Counted from the first letter of the stretch, positions 41,942 through 51,204 are shown. The stretch is DNA of 64,000 nucleotides from Nitrospira sp. ST-bin5 (GCA_002083555.1 MSXN01000007.1:359921-423920), one strand, 5' to 3'. Made by a program: numbers and translations. Notes: generated by a model from the letters alone, not told the origin.

Positions 41942-43585
41942 TTAGGACGCCGGAGTCGCCGGGGAATTGGAGTGCGTAGTGACCGCGGCAGCTGCCGTCT
42001 TACGCGACTTGAGAATCTCTTCCAGCGACAGCAGAGCGTCCCGGCCTGAGTTTCCTTCGATCCCCTTGAGCAGGCTCTTGTCGGCGTATTGACCGGATTG
42101 ACCCGTGGCGTCGGCGGCAGTTGTTTGAGAGAGGGAGCCGGTCCATTTCCGGGGGTCGCGGCTGCCTTCCTTCCGTTCCCAGGCTTTCAGGCAGGCTTTG
42201 GCAATGAAGCTATTGAGGGGGGCCGGGTTATAGAGCAGCTTCCGGATGCTGGTCGGGGTCAGCATTAAAGGATTATAGCCAGCCGACAGGTACCCTTCTT
42301 CAAGCAATCGCTGTTCTAGATCGGTATTCGGCTGGATTCCCAGGAAAAACATCAGGGGGAATACCCGCTCCTCTCCCAGGATCGAGGCCACGATCTTGTA
42401 GGACTCCACGCTTTGCAAGAGCGTCTCTTCCGTCTCTTTGGGAGAATTGAGCGAATAGTTCAGAATGACTTTGCCCTTGAACCCGGCTTCGGCCAGGTAG
42501 CGGCATCCATCATAGAGGCGCTCAAGCTTGAACCCCATGTGGAGGTTGTTCAGGACCTCCTGAGAGCCGGACGTGATGGCTACTTCCAGGTCTCCCACAC
42601 CCGACCGCACCATCAGCTTCGCGAGCTCAGGCGTAATGAGGGAGGTGCGGATATAGCCCGACCATTCGATGTCCAGCTTTTCACTGACAATCCGCTCCAG
42701 AATTTCCGTGCATTGCGGATAGGCTTCTTTCCCGGTGATGAACTGCGCATCGGTAAACCAGAACCGCCGCGCGCCCCATTGATGGTAATGCTGGGAAATA
42801 TCCTTCACGACCATCGAAGGTGGCCGATACCGGACCCGCTTGCCTTCAATATAAGGATAGAGACAGAAGGCACAGTCGTAAGGACAGCCCCGTTTGGTCT
42901 GTACCCCGATCGATTCGCCGATGAATTCGCGGTGCTGAGGGAAAATCGACGTCAGGTAGGGCAGATCGACCGTTAGGGCATCGAGCAGCGCCGGTGACCC
43001 CTGCTGGCCTTTCCGAACTTTCCCGCCTTCTTTGATGATATAGCGTTCGTCTTCGATCGAACGCCCTTCGATCACTTTAAGGATCGCATCTTCCCCTTCG
43101 CCGAGCAGGCCGATCGTCCCTTCCGGCAATTTCTCGATGAGCTGGTCGGCAAAGGCCGTAAAGGCCCCGCCCCCGATCATGATCTGCGCCTTTGAGAACT
43201 CTTTCCGGATCAGCCAGGGATACGACAGAATTTTGTAGATGTGGCTGTAGTAGCGATAGAGCTGCTTCACCCCTTCGAACGACGCCACCACGCGCTTGAG
43301 CGGATTGCTGGCAAAGTAGAAGTTGAACGCATGCTCGAGCGACGAATCGCCTTCGTGCGGCGAAAAAATCTGAATGTCCCGCCAGGAGAAACAGACCAGG
43401 TCCGGCTTGAAGGCCGTGGCCGCATCGCGGAGGGCCTGGCTGCGTTCTGACACGGGAAAGAGCGAGAGGTCGAGGATCTGCTGGCGCACGTCCGGCTGGC
43501 GGCGATGAATGAAGTCCGCCAGATAGGTGATCCCGATCGGGTAGACCTTCTTACAGGGCAGAAAAACGTAGAGAACGGAATTCAT
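41942..43585 (-). CDS. Cobalamin-binding radical SAM enzyme
   Basis: 547 residues. The N-terminal 180 residues fit a B12-binding Rossmann domain (FKPDLVCFSWRD, IMIGGGAFTAF, GEGEDAIL), without an obvious DxHxxG. C234-x3-C238-x2-C241 in TKRGCPYDCAFCLYP is the radical SAM cluster, followed by FWFTDAQFITG and GDLEVAITSGSQEVL. About 90 C-terminal residues are low in complexity. Such enzymes methylate or rearrange unreactive carbons (HpnJ, BchE and PhpK are relatives). It follows ubiE by a few bases. The substrate is unknown. Confidence 0.85.
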   Translation of the reverse strand: MNSVLYVFLPCKKVYPIGITYLADFIHRRQPDVRQQILDLSLFPVSERSQALRDAATAFKPDLVCFSWRDIQIFSPHEGDSSLEHAFNFYFASNPLKRVVASFEGVKQLYRYYSHIYKILSYPWLIRKEFSKAQIMIGGGAFTAFADQLIEKLPEGTIGLLGEGEDAILKVIEGRSIEDERYIIKEGGKVRKGQQGSPALLDALTVDLPYLTSIFPQHREFIGESIGVQTKRGCPYDCAFCLYPYIEGKRVRYRPPSMVVKDISQHYHQWGARRFWFTDAQFITGKEAYPQCTEILERIVSEKLDIEWSGYIRTSLITPELAKLMVRSGVGDLEVAITSGSQEVLNNLHMGFKLERLYDGCRYLAEAGFKGKVILNYSLNSPKETEETLLQSVESYKIVASILGEERVFPLMFFLGIQPNTDLEQRLLEEGYLSAGYNPLMLTPTSIRKLLYNPAPLNSFIAKACLKAWERKEGSRDPRKWTGSLSQTTAADATGQSGQYADKSLLKGIEGNSGRDALLSLEEILKSRKTAAAAVTTHSNSPATPAS

Positions 43586-43589
43586 GGGC

Positions 43590-44366
43590 TTATTTCACCG
43601 CCACATGGATTGCCACAATGCCGCCTGTGAGGTTCTTATAGGACACCTGGCGGAAGCCGGCCTCGCGTAGGACCTGGCAGAGTCGCTCCTGATCGGGGAA
43701 CGTACGGATCGAGGCGGGGAGATACTCATACACGCCGGTGGTATCCCGCGCGACCTTCGTTCCGATCCAGGGCAGCAATTTAAACGAATACCAATCATAG
43801 AGCGCCCGCAGCCAGCCGAAGACCGGCCGGGAAAACTCCAGGCAGACAAACGTGCCGCCGGGTTTCATCACGCGGCGAATTTCACCGACCGCTTGCGGGA
43901 GGTTTCCGACATTGCGCATGCAGAAGCCGGTTGTCACCGCATCGAATGTGCTGTCTGTGAATCCGAGATGTTCCGCATTAGCTTGCAGACAGGCGATCTT
44001 GCCCGTACGACCTTTGACGTCCACCTTCTTAAGCCCCTCGGCAAGCATGGCGTGATTGAGATCGGACGCAACCACGCGGCCGTTGGTCCCCATGCGGGGC
44101 TCGACCAACAGGGCCAGGTCGGCTGTGCCGGCTCCTACATCGAGGGCGGTTCCCTGCTCGACTTGCGGGACGAACGATGCGGTGATTTTCTTCCAACGGT
44201 AATGGAGTCCGAAGCTCAGCAGCGTGTTGTTCAGGTCGTAGACGCCCGCGATGGCGGTGAACATCCGCTGCACGGCCTGTTCGCGCGCCTGCCCGGACCA
44301 GGTCGACACCGCCTGCGCGGGGGCCTGGGTGCCGGATGAAGCAGAGGACTGTCGCGTTTGTACCAT
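43590..44366 (-). CDS. ubiE: Demethylmenaquinone/ubiquinone methyltransferase UbiE/MenG
   Basis: 258 residues from ATG 44366. The family signature GVYDLNNTLLSFGLHYRWKK, SAM motif I LDVGAGTADLALL, and FDAVTTGFCMRNVGNLP and RVMKPGGTFVCLEFSRP blocks are complete. In a Nitrospira-like anaerobe-derived lineage the product is expected to be menaquinone, so MenG activity is likely. The longer frame to 44573 runs through the promoter and into uvrA territory. First gene of the PCP_red cluster. Confidence 0.94.
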   Translation of the reverse strand: MVQTRQSSASSGTQAPAQAVSTWSGQAREQAVQRMFTAIAGVYDLNNTLLSFGLHYRWKKITASFVPQVEQGTALDVGAGTADLALLVEPRMGTNGRVVASDLNHAMLAEGLKKVDVKGRTGKIACLQANAEHLGFTDSTFDAVTTGFCMRNVGNLPQAVGEIRRVMKPGGTFVCLEFSRPVFGWLRALYDWYSFKLLPWIGTKVARDTTGVYEYLPASIRTFPDQERLCQVLREAGFRQVSYKNLTGGIVAIHVAVK

Positions 44367-44372
44367 GCCGCC

Positions 44373-44402
44373 GTGGTAGCACCTGCTTTCAGACTTTGTC
44401 AA
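44373..44402 (-). promoter_or_regulatory. Leaderless-type promoter of ubiE
   Basis: Perfect minus-strand TTGACA (44397-44402), 18-base spacer, weak TACCAC (44373-44378), six bases before the ATG at 44366. It is back-to-back with the uvrA promoter. Confidence 0.45.
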
Positions 44403-44418
44403 GGCAACAGGACGGCCA

Positions 44419-44427
44419 TGGTATAAT
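44419..44427 (+). promoter_or_regulatory. Extended -10 promoter of uvrA
   Basis: TGGTATAAT, a perfect TGn-TATAAT box, ends nine bases before the uvrA ATG at 44437. No good -35 box and no Shine-Dalgarno sequence; no LexA-type palindrome was seen. Confidence 0.6.
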
Positions 44428-44436
44428 CCCGCGCCT

Positions 44437-46944
44437 ATGAGCAATACGATCACCATAAAAGGCGCCCGCGAACATAACCTCAAAAATATCGACGTCACGA
44501 TTCCGCGCGACAAGCTGGTCGTCATCACCGGCTTGAGCGGATCGGGCAAGTCCTCGCTCGCGTTCGACACCATTTACGCCGAAGGGCAGCGACGGTACGT
44601 CGAATCACTGTCGGCCTACGCCCGGCAGTTTCTGGAACAGATGGGCAAGCCGGATGTCGATTCGATCGAAGGTTTGTCGCCCGCGATTTCCATCGAGCAG
44701 AAGAGCACCAGCCACAATCCCCGTTCTACCGTCGGGACGGTCACGGAGATTTATGACTATCTGCGATTGTTGTTTGCGCGGGTCGGGCGGCCCTACTGTT
44801 TCCAGTGCGGAGAAGAAATCGCCGCGCAGACCGTGCAGCAGATGGTCGATGCCATTGCCGGACTCCCGGAAGGCAGTAAGTTCCAGATTCTGGCTCCCAT
44901 CGTGCGGGGGCGCAAAGGAGAGTATCGCAAAGAGCTGCTGGAAATGCGCAAGGCCGGCTATGTACGGGCTCGCGTGAACGGGGAGATCGTCGATCTCGGC
45001 GAGGACATCGTCCTCGATAAACAAAAGAAGCACACGATTGAAATCATCGTCGATCGCCTCGTGATGAAGGCGGGCGACGCCCTGATGCGGCGCCTGGCCG
45101 ACTCGGTCGAGACCTCGTTGAAACTGACCGGCGGACTGGTGGCGGTCCTGACCGACAACGGCAAGACCCGGCTCTATAGCGACAAACTGGCCTGCATCAA
45201 GTGCGGCGTGAGTTACCCGGAAGTCGAGCCGCGCATTTTTTCCTTCAACAGCCCACACGGCGCCTGTCCCGCCTGCGACGGTATCGGCTACGCCATGACC
45301 CCCGGTTGTCCGGAGGAAGAAGACTTTACGTTGCTGGATGCCTGCGAGGTCTGCCACGGCGCCAGACTCAAGCCGGAAAGCCTCGCGATTAAGCTGGAGA
45401 AGAAATCCATCGCCGAAGTCACGAGTCTGTCGATCCGGGCGGCGGCGGAGTTTTTCGTCTCGCTGAAGTTTACCGATCGTGAGCTCGTCATCGCGCATCG
45501 CATTCTGAAAGAGATTCGCGAGCGGCTGGGTTTTCTGGTGAATGTCGGTCTGGACTACCTTACGTTGGATCGTGCCGCGGCGACCTTGTCCGGCGGCGAA
45601 GGGCAGCGAATCAGGCTGGCGACGCAAATCGGCTCGGGCCTCGTCGGCGTGCTCTACATTCTCGACGAACCGTCGATCGGGTTGCACCAGCGCGACAATC
45701 GTCGCCTCTTGCAGACATTGTTACGGCTGCGCGATCTCGGGAATACGGTCGTGGTGGTGGAGCATGACGCCGAAACGATGATGGCAGCGGATCATCTGCT
45801 CGACATGGGGCCGGGCGCCGGCACGCAAGGCGGTCACGTCATCGCGCAAGGGACGCCGCAAGAGGTGATGGGTAATCCCGATTCCATCACCGGCCAGTAT
45901 CTGCGCGGTATTCAGACCGTCTCGCTGCCGCAACGCGACCGCAAGCCGAAGGGCTATCTCACCGTCGTGAACGCGCTGAAGCACAACCTCAAGAATGTGA
46001 CGGCGAAGATTCCGCTGGGCATGTTGACCTGCGTGACCGGCGTCTCCGGTTCGGGCAAGAGCACGCTCGTGCTCGAAGTTCTGTTCCATTCGCTCTCGCA
46101 GATGCTCTATCAGAAGAAACCCAAGATCGACGGCTGTAAGGAACTGCGCGGCGTGGATGCGCTCGATAAGGTCATCGATATCGATCAATCGCCGATCGGC
46201 CGGACGCCTCGCTCCAACCCGGCGACCTATACCGGCCTGTTCAGCTTCATCCGGGATCTCTATTCGAATCTGCCCGAGTCGCGCGTGCGTGGGTATAAGC
46301 CCGGGCGTTACAGTTTCAACGTCAAAGGCGGGCGGTGCGAAGCCTGCCAGGGCGACGGGCTGATCAAGATCGAGATGCATTTTCTGCCCGATGTCTATGT
46401 GACCTGCGAAGTCTGCAAGGGCCAGCGGTACAACCGCGAAACGATGGAGATTTTGCACAAGGGCAAGAGCATCGCCGATGTGTTGAACATGACGGTCGAC
46501 GATGCGGTGGAATTCTTCGAGCACATTCCGTTCATCAAGCGGAAGCTGGAAACGCTGCACGATGTCGGATTGCACTATGTGAAGCTCGGCCAGTCCGCGA
46601 CCACGCTCTCCGGCGGCGAGGCCCAGCGGGTCAAATTGTCGCGCGAACTCTCGAAACGGCCGACGGGACGCACGATGTACATTCTCGACGAGCCGACGAC
46701 CGGGCTGCATTTTGCCGACGTGCAGCGGCTGATCGATGTGCTGGATCGGCTGGTGGAAGCGGGCAATACGGTCCTCGTGATCGAACACAATCTCGACGTC
46801 ATCAAGAACGCCGACTGGGTGATCGACCTCGGTCCAGAGGGCGGCGATCGCGGCGGCGAAATCGTCGTCGAAGGCCCACCCCGCGAAGTGGCCAAGTCCA
46901 AGCGGTCGTATACCGGCCAGGTATTGAAAGAAGCAGGGTTATAG
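44437..46944 (+). CDS. uvrA: Excinuclease ABC subunit A (short form)
   Basis: DNA-damage recognition ATPase of nucleotide excision repair. 835 residues against about 940 in most bacteria. GLSGSGKSS and GVSGSGKST are the two Walker A motifs, LSGGEGQRI and LSGGEAQRV the two signatures, LYILDEPSIGL and MYILDEPTTGL the Walker B motifs. The UvrB-binding region at about 125-245 is present, as are zinc cysteines C253, C256, C277 and C280 and the second module CEACQGDG. Only 22 residues separate C280 from the CEVCHGARL motif at 303, where relatives have roughly 90; this accounts for the shortness. Confidence 0.96.
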   Translation: MSNTITIKGAREHNLKNIDVTIPRDKLVVITGLSGSGKSSLAFDTIYAEGQRRYVESLSAYARQFLEQMGKPDVDSIEGLSPAISIEQKSTSHNPRSTVGTVTEIYDYLRLLFARVGRPYCFQCGEEIAAQTVQQMVDAIAGLPEGSKFQILAPIVRGRKGEYRKELLEMRKAGYVRARVNGEIVDLGEDIVLDKQKKHTIEIIVDRLVMKAGDALMRRLADSVETSLKLTGGLVAVLTDNGKTRLYSDKLACIKCGVSYPEVEPRIFSFNSPHGACPACDGIGYAMTPGCPEEEDFTLLDACEVCHGARLKPESLAIKLEKKSIAEVTSLSIRAAAEFFVSLKFTDRELVIAHRILKEIRERLGFLVNVGLDYLTLDRAAATLSGGEGQRIRLATQIGSGLVGVLYILDEPSIGLHQRDNRRLLQTLLRLRDLGNTVVVVEHDAETMMAADHLLDMGPGAGTQGGHVIAQGTPQEVMGNPDSITGQYLRGIQTVSLPQRDRKPKGYLTVVNALKHNLKNVTAKIPLGMLTCVTGVSGSGKSTLVLEVLFHSLSQMLYQKKPKIDGCKELRGVDALDKVIDIDQSPIGRTPRSNPATYTGLFSFIRDLYSNLPESRVRGYKPGRYSFNVKGGRCEACQGDGLIKIEMHFLPDVYVTCEVCKGQRYNRETMEILHKGKSIADVLNMTVDDAVEFFEHIPFIKRKLETLHDVGLHYVKLGQSATTLSGGEAQRVKLSRELSKRPTGRTMYILDEPTTGLHFADVQRLIDVLDRLVEAGNTVLVIEHNLDVIKNADWVIDLGPEGGDRGGEIVVEGPPREVAKSKRSYTGQVLKEAGL

Positions 46945-46978
46945 GGGACAGGCGCCGCCGTCCGGCGGCGCCTGTCCC
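46945..46978 (+). terminator. 16-base perfect hairpin after uvrA
   Basis: GGGACAGGCGCCGCCG (46945-46960) and its exact complement (46963-46978) begin two bases inside/after the uvrA stop. There is no T-tract. It is a likely transcription end or a palindromic repeat. Confidence 0.6.
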
Positions 46979-47206
46979 TGTTAGGAAGTGAGAGGGATAC
47001 GGGGCGGAAGGGCAGACCTTTCGGGAGTCGCCATGAGGCGATGGATAGTGCTCCTGGCTCCGTACTCACCGCATGCGACTCTAAAACGCGATATGAATCG
47101 CATGCCGTCGCAGCGCGCTATGTTTTCGGCTATCATCCCGCCGCGCCCGCTATGACGATTCCCGAAAGCTCCGCCCTTCCACTCCGGAAGAAGAAAAAAG
47201 GTATAT

Positions 47207-47536
47207 ATGCACACCATTCTCCTACTGACCATCTCCAACATCTTTATGACCTTCGCCTGGTACGGGCATTTGAAGTACAAGGATTCGCCTTTGTGGATTG
47301 TGATTGTGGCGAGTTGGGGGATTGCGTTCTTTGAGTATTGTTTTCAGGTTCCGGCTAACCGGATCGGGCACTATGAATTCAACGCAGCACAATTGAAAAC
47401 CATTCAGGAAGTCATCACCCTCGTGGTGTTCTGCATCTTTTCGGTGCTGTATCTGAAAGAGCCGCTGAAGTGGAACTATCTGGCCGGGTTCGGCCTCATG
47501 ATCGGAGCGGTCTTTCTGATTTTCAAGGAATGGTAG
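47207..47536 (+). CDS. DUF486 (DMT-superfamily) small membrane protein
   Basis: 109 residues with four membrane segments, beginning MHTILLLTISNIFMTFAWYG. EYCFQVPANRIGHYEFNAAQ and the WNYLAGFGLMIGAVFLIF end are diagnostic of DUF486, a half-size relative of drug/metabolite transporters. AAAAAAGG precedes the ATG. Function unknown. The 260-base spacer after uvrA has nothing but the hairpin. It converges with the next gene, six bases apart. Confidence 0.9.
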   Translation: MHTILLLTISNIFMTFAWYGHLKYKDSPLWIVIVASWGIAFFEYCFQVPANRIGHYEFNAAQLKTIQEVITLVVFCIFSVLYLKEPLKWNYLAGFGLMIGAVFLIFKEW

Positions 47537-47542
47537 CGCGGG

Positions 47543-48478
47543 TTAATTCAGGAACCAGCGGTCGTAGAGATACAGCAGATCGAACGTCAGGCGGGCGCCG
47601 AAGGTCGGGCCGTAGTCTTTCTGATTGATCAAGTCATTCCAGGTTTCAAAGGTTACGGCGGCATAGCGGACGGCGACGGAGATAAACCGCTCTTCCAGCG
47701 ACGCTTTCTTATGGTCCACGAACAGTCCCGAATCGATGGTCGCCGCGATTTCGATTTCCCAAGGAGTGCTACAGGGGCAGCTCCAGTCGGCATAGTTGCC
47801 GATCCCGACCGAGCCTTGGGCGATCCAGGAGGTGGCGGCCACTTCCCGAAAGGCCGCTCCGCCGAACGGCCGTCCCACGCGGCCCATCGCGGAAATTCGT
47901 AGATGGTCGGAAACCCACGGCACAGCGGCGAACGGGGAGAGTCGGCGGAACCCGGCCTGGGCATAGGGTTCGTAGTAGAGAGATCCGCCGGCGGCACCCA
48001 CTCCAGCAAAGAATACGTCGTCCGATCCCCACAGGCTCATCCAGCGTGTGAGTGAACTGCTGACCATAAAATCATCGGTCTCCCGTTTGTTGCCCACGGG
48101 AACGGGATCGAAGCCGCGCAGTTTGTGAATCACGTCATTCTGCAGGAAGCGGCTGAATCCGTCGCGCGTCGGCCCTCCGCCGGCGGTGAAATTGGCGTTC
48201 CACCCCTTCAAGGTTTCCAGCCGTTCCGTCCAGCTGAGCGAGAAGAAATTGAACCCCATCGTTTCCCGGATGTCGTTGTAGCGGTTGCCGGCCCCGTCGA
48301 ACTCTGTGAACCGGTCGACGACGGTGAGCCCGAGCGCCAGTGTGCGGTCGTGGTCGGGATAGCCGATCGCTCCCCAGTGGATGCTTTGGGCCGGGGGTTC
48401 GGCATGGCCGGCAGTAGGCAGCGACAGGAGGAGGGCCGTAGCAAGTAGAGTGAGCCGGATGAGTTCGAGAAATTTCAT
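47543..48478 (-). CDS. Exported outer-membrane-like protein
   Basis: 311 residues from ATG 48478 with a signal peptide (FLELIRLTLLATALLLSLPT ending AGHA). The mature chain is rich in aromatic amphipathic strands (LALGLTVVDRFTEF, FNFFSLSWTERLE, GSLYYEPYAQAGFRRLSPFA, TFGARLTFDLLYLYD), so a beta barrel is probable. CPC in DWSCPCSTPW is notable. No family recognised with confidence. Alternative starts lie at 48487 and 48514. Confidence 0.68.
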   Translation of the reverse strand: MKFLELIRLTLLATALLLSLPTAGHAEPPAQSIHWGAIGYPDHDRTLALGLTVVDRFTEFDGAGNRYNDIRETMGFNFFSLSWTERLETLKGWNANFTAGGGPTRDGFSRFLQNDVIHKLRGFDPVPVGNKRETDDFMVSSSLTRWMSLWGSDDVFFAGVGAAGGSLYYEPYAQAGFRRLSPFAAVPWVSDHLRISAMGRVGRPFGGAAFREVAATSWIAQGSVGIGNYADWSCPCSTPWEIEIAATIDSGLFVDHKKASLEERFISVAVRYAAVTFETWNDLINQKDYGPTFGARLTFDLLYLYDRWFLN

Positions 48479-48598
48479 AGGAGGCATCTTGCTAGGGATC
48501 GGGAGTTCGCGCAAGGGGAAATAATGTCAGGGCATCCGCTTGCAGTGCGGCGTACTGATTACTAGAATGACCGCGCACATTCGCCCGGGAGGATTCGC

Positions 48599-51085
48599 AT
48601 GGCGACCAAGAAGAAAGACTCAACCAAGTCCGCTGCTACCTCGAAACCGTCGAGCACTGCCGAAGACTTTGAAAAACTCGGTGTCTTCTATCTCGGCCGC
48701 CCGTACGACATGGCGGCCAAGCAAGCGAAGCCGGGCTGGTTGCTCTATGATTCGAAAGATCTGGTGACTCACGCGGTCTGCGTCGGCATGACCGGCAGCG
48801 GAAAGACCGGCCTCTGTCTCTCGCTTCTCGAAGAAGCGGCCATCGATAACATTCCTGCCATCATCATCGACCCCAAGGGCGACCTGGGCAATCTGATGCT
48901 CACATTTCCCGGCCTCAGAGGCGAAGACTTTCAGCCCTGGATCAATGAGGACGACGCGCGCAAGAAGGGATTGTCGCCGGCCGACTTCGCCAAAGCACAG
49001 GCCGAGCTTTGGACCAAAGGATTGGCCGGTTGGCAGCAGGACGGCGCGCGCATTCAGCGGTTGCGCGATGCGGCTGATGTCGCCATCTATACGCCGGGGA
49101 GCAACGCGGGGCTCCCGGTCTCCATTCTGAAGTCCTTTGCCGCGCCGGCCGCTGACGTGCGCGAGGATGCCGAACTCTTTCGCGAACGGATTAGCACCAC
49201 CGTGACCAGTCTCCTGGGTTTGCTCGGGATCGAAGCCGATCCGATCCAGAGCCGCGAACACATTCTGCTCTCGACGATTCTGGATCATACCTGGAGGAAC
49301 GAGGAAGATCTGGATCTGGCCGCGCTGATCCACGCCATTCAAGATCCGCCGGTCACAAAAATCGGCGTGATGGACCTGGATTCGTTCTTCCCGTCAAAGG
49401 ACCGGTTCGCGTTGGCGATGAAGCTGAACAATCTGCTCGCAGCGCCCGGCTTCCAATCCTGGCTCGAAGGGGAAGCGCTCGATATTCAGTTGCTCCTCTA
49501 CACGCCCGCAGGAAAGCCGCGTCTGGCGATTTTCTCCATCGCACATCTGAACGACGCCGAACGCATGTTCTTCGTGACGCTGTTATTGAGTCAGATGGTC
49601 GGGTGGATGAGAACGCAGTCTGGTACGACGAGTTTGCGCGCGCTCCTCTATATGGATGAGATCTTCGGCTACTTCCCGCCGGTGGCGAATCCGCCGTCCA
49701 AGCTGCCGCTGATGACGCTGCTCAAGCAGGCGCGCGCCTTCGGTCTGGGCGTGGTGCTGGCGACGCAGAACCCTGTTGATCTCGACTACAAGGGATTGTC
49801 CAATACCGGCACCTGGTTCATCGGGCGGTTGCAGACGGAGCGCGACAAGGCGCGGGTGCTCGAAGGTTTGGAAGGGGCGTCGTCCAGCGTGGGAAAGAAA
49901 TTCGACAAGGGGCGCATGGAGCAGACGCTTGCCGGTCTGGGGAATCGCATTTTTCTGATGAACAATGTCCATGAGGATGAGCCGGTCGTATTTGAAACCC
50001 GCTGGTGCCTGTCCTACTTGCGCGGACCTCTGACGAGAACGCAGATCAAGCAGCTGATGGACCCGCAGCGTGCCGCTCCTGCTGGTACTGCCGCAGGTTC
50101 GGCGGCCAAGTCGATGACGAGTGCTAAGGGTGGAGTACGCCCGATTGTTCCGCCGGACGTGCCGCAGCAATTTGTGCCGTTGCGGGGTTCTAAACCGGAG
50201 GGCAGCGAACTTCTGTATGCCCCGATGTTGCTGGGGTCGGCACAGATCCGTTTCTCCGATACGAAGAGCGGTATCGATCGGATGCAGGATGTGACGGTGT
50301 TGGCGCCCATGACCGACGGCGCAGTGCCGGTCGACTGGGATCATGCCACTGCCGCGGACCTCGCCGTCGCGGATTTGGAGCAGTCTCCAGAGGGCGATGC
50401 CCAGTTTCTTCCGCTCCCCGCCGGCGCCAGTAAGGCCAAGAGCTACGTCGATTGGAACAAAGATTTCGGCGGCTGGCTATTCAGGACCCAGAAGCTCGAG
50501 TTGTTCAAGAGTCCGACCACGAAAGACGTGTCCAAGCCGGGCGAGTCCGAACGGGATTTTCGTATACGACTCCAACAGTCCGGCCGCGAGCTGCGCGACA
50601 AAGCGGCCGAGTCGTTGCGCCAGAAGTACGCCCCCAAGATTACGACGCTGCAAGACCGCATTCGGCGGGCCGAACAGATGAAGGCCAAGCAGCAGGCAGA
50701 GTCCCGTTCCAGTCAGGTACAGGCCGCCATCAGTGTCGGCGCGTCGATCCTTGGCGCGTTCTTGGGGCGGAAGACGATCAGCGCTACGAACATCGGACGG
50801 GCGACGACGGCGATCAAGAGTGCCGGCCGCGTGATGAAAGAATCGCAGGATGTCGGTTACGCCGAAGAAAACGTGGCGGCATTGCAGCAACAACTGGCGG
50901 ACCTCGAAGCACAGTTCAAAGCGGAGAGCGACGCGTTAGCCGCTGCGACCGATCCGTTGAACGAAAAGCTCGAGACCATTTCCATCAAGCCCGCCAAATC
51001 CAATATCGCGGTGAAGCTCGTCGCTCTTGCATGGACCCCGCAATGGCGGGATGCAAAAGGCGTGACGACACAGGCCTGGTCCTAG
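48599..51085 (+). CDS. HerA/FtsK-like ATPase (DUF87-type helicase HerA-related)
   Basis: 828 residues. Walker A GMTGSGKT at 63-70, then IIIDPKGDLGNL, Walker B RALLYMDEIFGYFPP and the arginine-region LATQNPVDLDYKGLSNTGTW fit the HerA-type hexameric ATPases. The N-terminal FYLGRPYDM may be the HAS-like barrel. The last 200 residues are a coiled coil around a glycine-rich segment (AAISVGASILGAFLGRKT). HerA pumps DNA with NurA; no NurA is nearby, so a defence or conjugation-like role is also possible. GGGAGG fixes the start. Confidence 0.83.
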   Translation: MATKKKDSTKSAATSKPSSTAEDFEKLGVFYLGRPYDMAAKQAKPGWLLYDSKDLVTHAVCVGMTGSGKTGLCLSLLEEAAIDNIPAIIIDPKGDLGNLMLTFPGLRGEDFQPWINEDDARKKGLSPADFAKAQAELWTKGLAGWQQDGARIQRLRDAADVAIYTPGSNAGLPVSILKSFAAPAADVREDAELFRERISTTVTSLLGLLGIEADPIQSREHILLSTILDHTWRNEEDLDLAALIHAIQDPPVTKIGVMDLDSFFPSKDRFALAMKLNNLLAAPGFQSWLEGEALDIQLLLYTPAGKPRLAIFSIAHLNDAERMFFVTLLLSQMVGWMRTQSGTTSLRALLYMDEIFGYFPPVANPPSKLPLMTLLKQARAFGLGVVLATQNPVDLDYKGLSNTGTWFIGRLQTERDKARVLEGLEGASSSVGKKFDKGRMEQTLAGLGNRIFLMNNVHEDEPVVFETRWCLSYLRGPLTRTQIKQLMDPQRAAPAGTAAGSAAKSMTSAKGGVRPIVPPDVPQQFVPLRGSKPEGSELLYAPMLLGSAQIRFSDTKSGIDRMQDVTVLAPMTDGAVPVDWDHATAADLAVADLEQSPEGDAQFLPLPAGASKAKSYVDWNKDFGGWLFRTQKLELFKSPTTKDVSKPGESERDFRIRLQQSGRELRDKAAESLRQKYAPKITTLQDRIRRAEQMKAKQQAESRSSQVQAAISVGASILGAFLGRKTISATNIGRATTAIKSAGRVMKESQDVGYAEENVAALQQQLADLEAQFKAESDALAAATDPLNEKLETISIKPAKSNIAVKLVALAWTPQWRDAKGVTTQAWS

Positions 51086-51204
51086 CCGCTACTGATCCGG
51101 ATGCGTAGCTGACTCGGTTCAGTCGATAGGGCAATTCGACTCTATGGTGCTAGGGGGCTTTAGTCTTGTAGAGTGGACTTCTTCTCTTAGAAGGAAGGCG
51201 GACC

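Noticed and set aside
44367..44436. LexA operator upstream of uvrA
   Set aside because: No CTG-N10-CAG or other palindrome was found around the extended -10 box.
44605..46788. Two antisense open frames of 355-360 codons across uvrA
   Set aside because: They lie wholly inside uvrA, have biased composition and no recognisable fold; typical shadows in GC-rich DNA.
48540..48598. Earlier start for the HerA-like ATPase
   Set aside because: The frame opening at 48540 is in a different phase; GGGAGG seven bases before ATG 48599 fixes the start.
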